Origin: Nitrospirota bacterium
GTDB taxonomy: Bacteria; JACPQY01
Direction: 5' to 3'
DNA length: 64,000 bases
NCBI GenBank assembly: GCA_016180645.1
Contig: JACPAV010000011.1
Coordinates: forward strand, 62,001 to 126,000
Part shown: positions 63,023 through 64,000 of the stretch, piece after piece
How the letters are laid out: each line of letters opens with the position of its first letter
Numbering within the stretch: position 1 is the first letter of the stretch
The notes under the pieces: generated by a model
Told to the model about the DNA's origin: nothing
The model's input: the letters and a program-made list of their open reading frames with translations, nothing else
Database searches by the model: none
Translations under genes and position numbers: made by a program

Positions 63023-63820
63023 CTACTCTCCCGCCGGCAGCCCCTCTTCTTCCGGAGACGGGGGAACAGGCCGGGAGCGCTCGGCGGAAGTATCCCGGTA
63101 GTCCGGTGGCACCTCAAAGATCTCGGTCCCGATTGGGATCTCTTGGATGCTCGTGATCTCGGTCACCGCATTCTCTTCATCCACATAGGACATCAGAAAG
63201 CCCTCCGTACGGAGGTCCACCTGCGTGATCACACTCGGCCCCCGCGCCTTTTCAATTCTCTCGCCCACCGCCCGGTAGAGTTTGAGCAGGGGCTTCGGAA
63301 GATCCTTCGAGTAGCAGACTTTGCCGAATGCCTCACCCGAAACAACCACCTCGTATTCCGAGCACGCATAAGTGGAAACTTTTCGCTTCGTCCCCAGGGG
63401 ACGCAGGCTCAGGCCTTCATTCCGACCGCCGAACTCACCGATAATCTGGTCCCGGTCTTCCGTGAGCGGTGTGAAGTACGCCGTTTTCCGGACGTGGTCG
63501 ACATTCGAGATTCGCCCTTCCCGAAGATTCCAGATCTCGGTTTTGTCCACTCGGAGCGTGCCGTCGGTCGGCGAAGGCTCGCCGGACATGTTCACGCGGA
63601 TCCGGTCGGCTTGCAGATAGAGCTCGATCTTGAACACCTGCTCCTCGAATTGGCTTTTCTGGACGAGGAGCCACGCCTTCTCCTTCGGCCGGACGGAACT
63701 GGGTGCTCCCTGGGCGGCTTTCTCATCCGCGTAGGCCGCCTCCTCGCCCAGGAGGAGGGTGAGGACGATCAGGCAGGTCGCGAACACGGGGGCCGACTCA
63801 AACGGTGCGGATTTCGCCAC
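63023..63820 (-). CDS. Secreted protein with DUF4412-like features
   Basis: This exported protein has 265 residues. The GTG at 63820, 23 nt inside the end of the upstream gene, gives a clear signal peptide (ATCLIVLTLLLGEEAAYA). The mature part is beta-rich, with LYLQADRIRVNMSG, KTEIWNLREGRISNVDH and YACSEYEVVVSGEAFGKVCYSK; such periplasmic proteins form lipoprotein-carrier-like half-barrels. It ends in a Pro/Glu tail. The role is unknown. Confidence 0.72.
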   Translation of the reverse strand: MAKSAPFESAPVFATCLIVLTLLLGEEAAYADEKAAQGAPSSVRPKEKAWLLVQKSQFEEQVFKIELYLQADRIRVNMSGEPSPTDGTLRVDKTEIWNLREGRISNVDHVRKTAYFTPLTEDRDQIIGEFGGRNEGLSLRPLGTKRKVSTYACSEYEVVVSGEAFGKVCYSKDLPKPLLKLYRAVGERIEKARGPSVITQVDLRTEGFLMSYVDEENAVTEITSIQEIPIGTEIFEVPPDYRDTSAERSRPVPPSPEEEGLPAGE

Positions 63821-64000
63821 GGGCTTCCACCTCGTACGGGTTCTCAAGATATGCCGTGCGGCGATCGCGGAACCGGAGCCAGTTGCGAACGAAAAACCAC
63901 ATGTACTTCGGCCACATCTTGAACCCCTCCCGCTCAAACTGCAATATGTGCACACGTTCGTGTTCAAGCACCTTTTCCGGCAGAGGCAACACGTAGGCGA
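63798..64000 (-). CDS. HExxH metal-binding protein, 5' end outside window
   Basis: Only the C-terminal ~66 residues are visible; the frame stays open to the window edge. HERVHILQFEREGF contains a zinc-metallopeptidase HExxH motif, and a later Glu (NPYEVEARG) could be the third ligand. The sequence is typical of small DUF4157-like or similar membrane-associated metal-binding proteins. It overlaps the next gene's start. Confidence 0.6.
   Translation of the reverse strand, partial: AYVLPLPEKVLEHERVHILQFEREGFKMWPKYMWFFVRNWLRFRDRRTAYLENPYEVEARGEIRTV

Overview
The window is GC-rich, densely coded bacterial DNA. It reads as a Gram-negative chromosome: there are many lipoprotein and Sec/Tat signal peptides, a TRAP-type binding protein, a flagellar hook protein, a PHA-synthesis regulator and several acyl-CoA catabolic genes. 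C-terminal Gly-rich/Cys/membrane/Arg tags and secreted RCC1-type proteins recall deltaproteobacterial or myxobacterial-like lineages, but no rRNA or other phylogenetic marker lies here, so the lineage is left open. No tRNA, rRNA, CRISPR array or intact transposase was recognised.

Layout. 204-5630 (+): three secreted or lipid-anchored proteins of unknown function. 5705-17324 (-): a long, tightly packed catabolic cluster (MerR regulator, Cys-less SCP2-type thiolase, DUF35 OB-fold partner, acyl-CoA ligase, luciferase-like monooxygenase, a pair of acyl-CoA dehydrogenases, hydrolase, alcohol and aldehyde dehydrogenases, FAD/NAD reductase), with a divergent thioesterase at 17438. 17915-26230 (-): a heptad-repeat coiled-coil protein, a 2301-residue lipoprotein ending in two seven-bladed RCC1 propellers, and a tail-anchored protein. 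26308-32288 (-): fatty-acid oxidation genes (acyl-CoA dehydrogenase, enoyl-CoA hydratase, 2,4-dienoyl-CoA reductase, dienoyl-CoA isomerase), a Bcp peroxiredoxin and a GH5 endoglycoceramidase-like lipoprotein. 32414-36254 (+): a Tat-exported GH94-like protein and a cell-surface protein with a sorting tag. 36306-42538 (+): trmI, a ThiS/TtuB-like sulfur carrier fused to a RadC/JAMM protease, ttuA, trpE, trpG and an acyltransferase. 42544-49536: a membrane glycosyltransferase-like protein, phaR, dctP, a cupredoxin-like lipoprotein and a tagged metallophosphatase. 49713-56604: an SDR, a TPP riboswitch with thiC, a Yip1 protein, a DUF3089 hydrolase and thiG/thiS/thiO. 56698-64000: mixed genes, including an aldo/keto reductase, a TPR protein, a lipoprotein pseudogene with two in-frame stops, a BrnTA remnant, an orphan flgE, a P460-like cytochrome and a partial HExxH protein.

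The most interesting unit is trmI - (ttuB-like::radC) - ttuA. The three genes are joined by ATGA overlaps. They pair the tRNA A58 methyltransferase with the U54 thiolase, and fuse the presumptive sulfur carrier (internal Gly-Gly) to a JAMM protease that could release it. A second theme is transcription: at least seven transcription-unit starts have a -10-like hexamer exactly six bases before the start codon, usually with a -35 at 17 bp, which predicts leaderless mRNAs. Several families of short palindromic repeats are scattered between genes, and one lies in frame inside ttuA.
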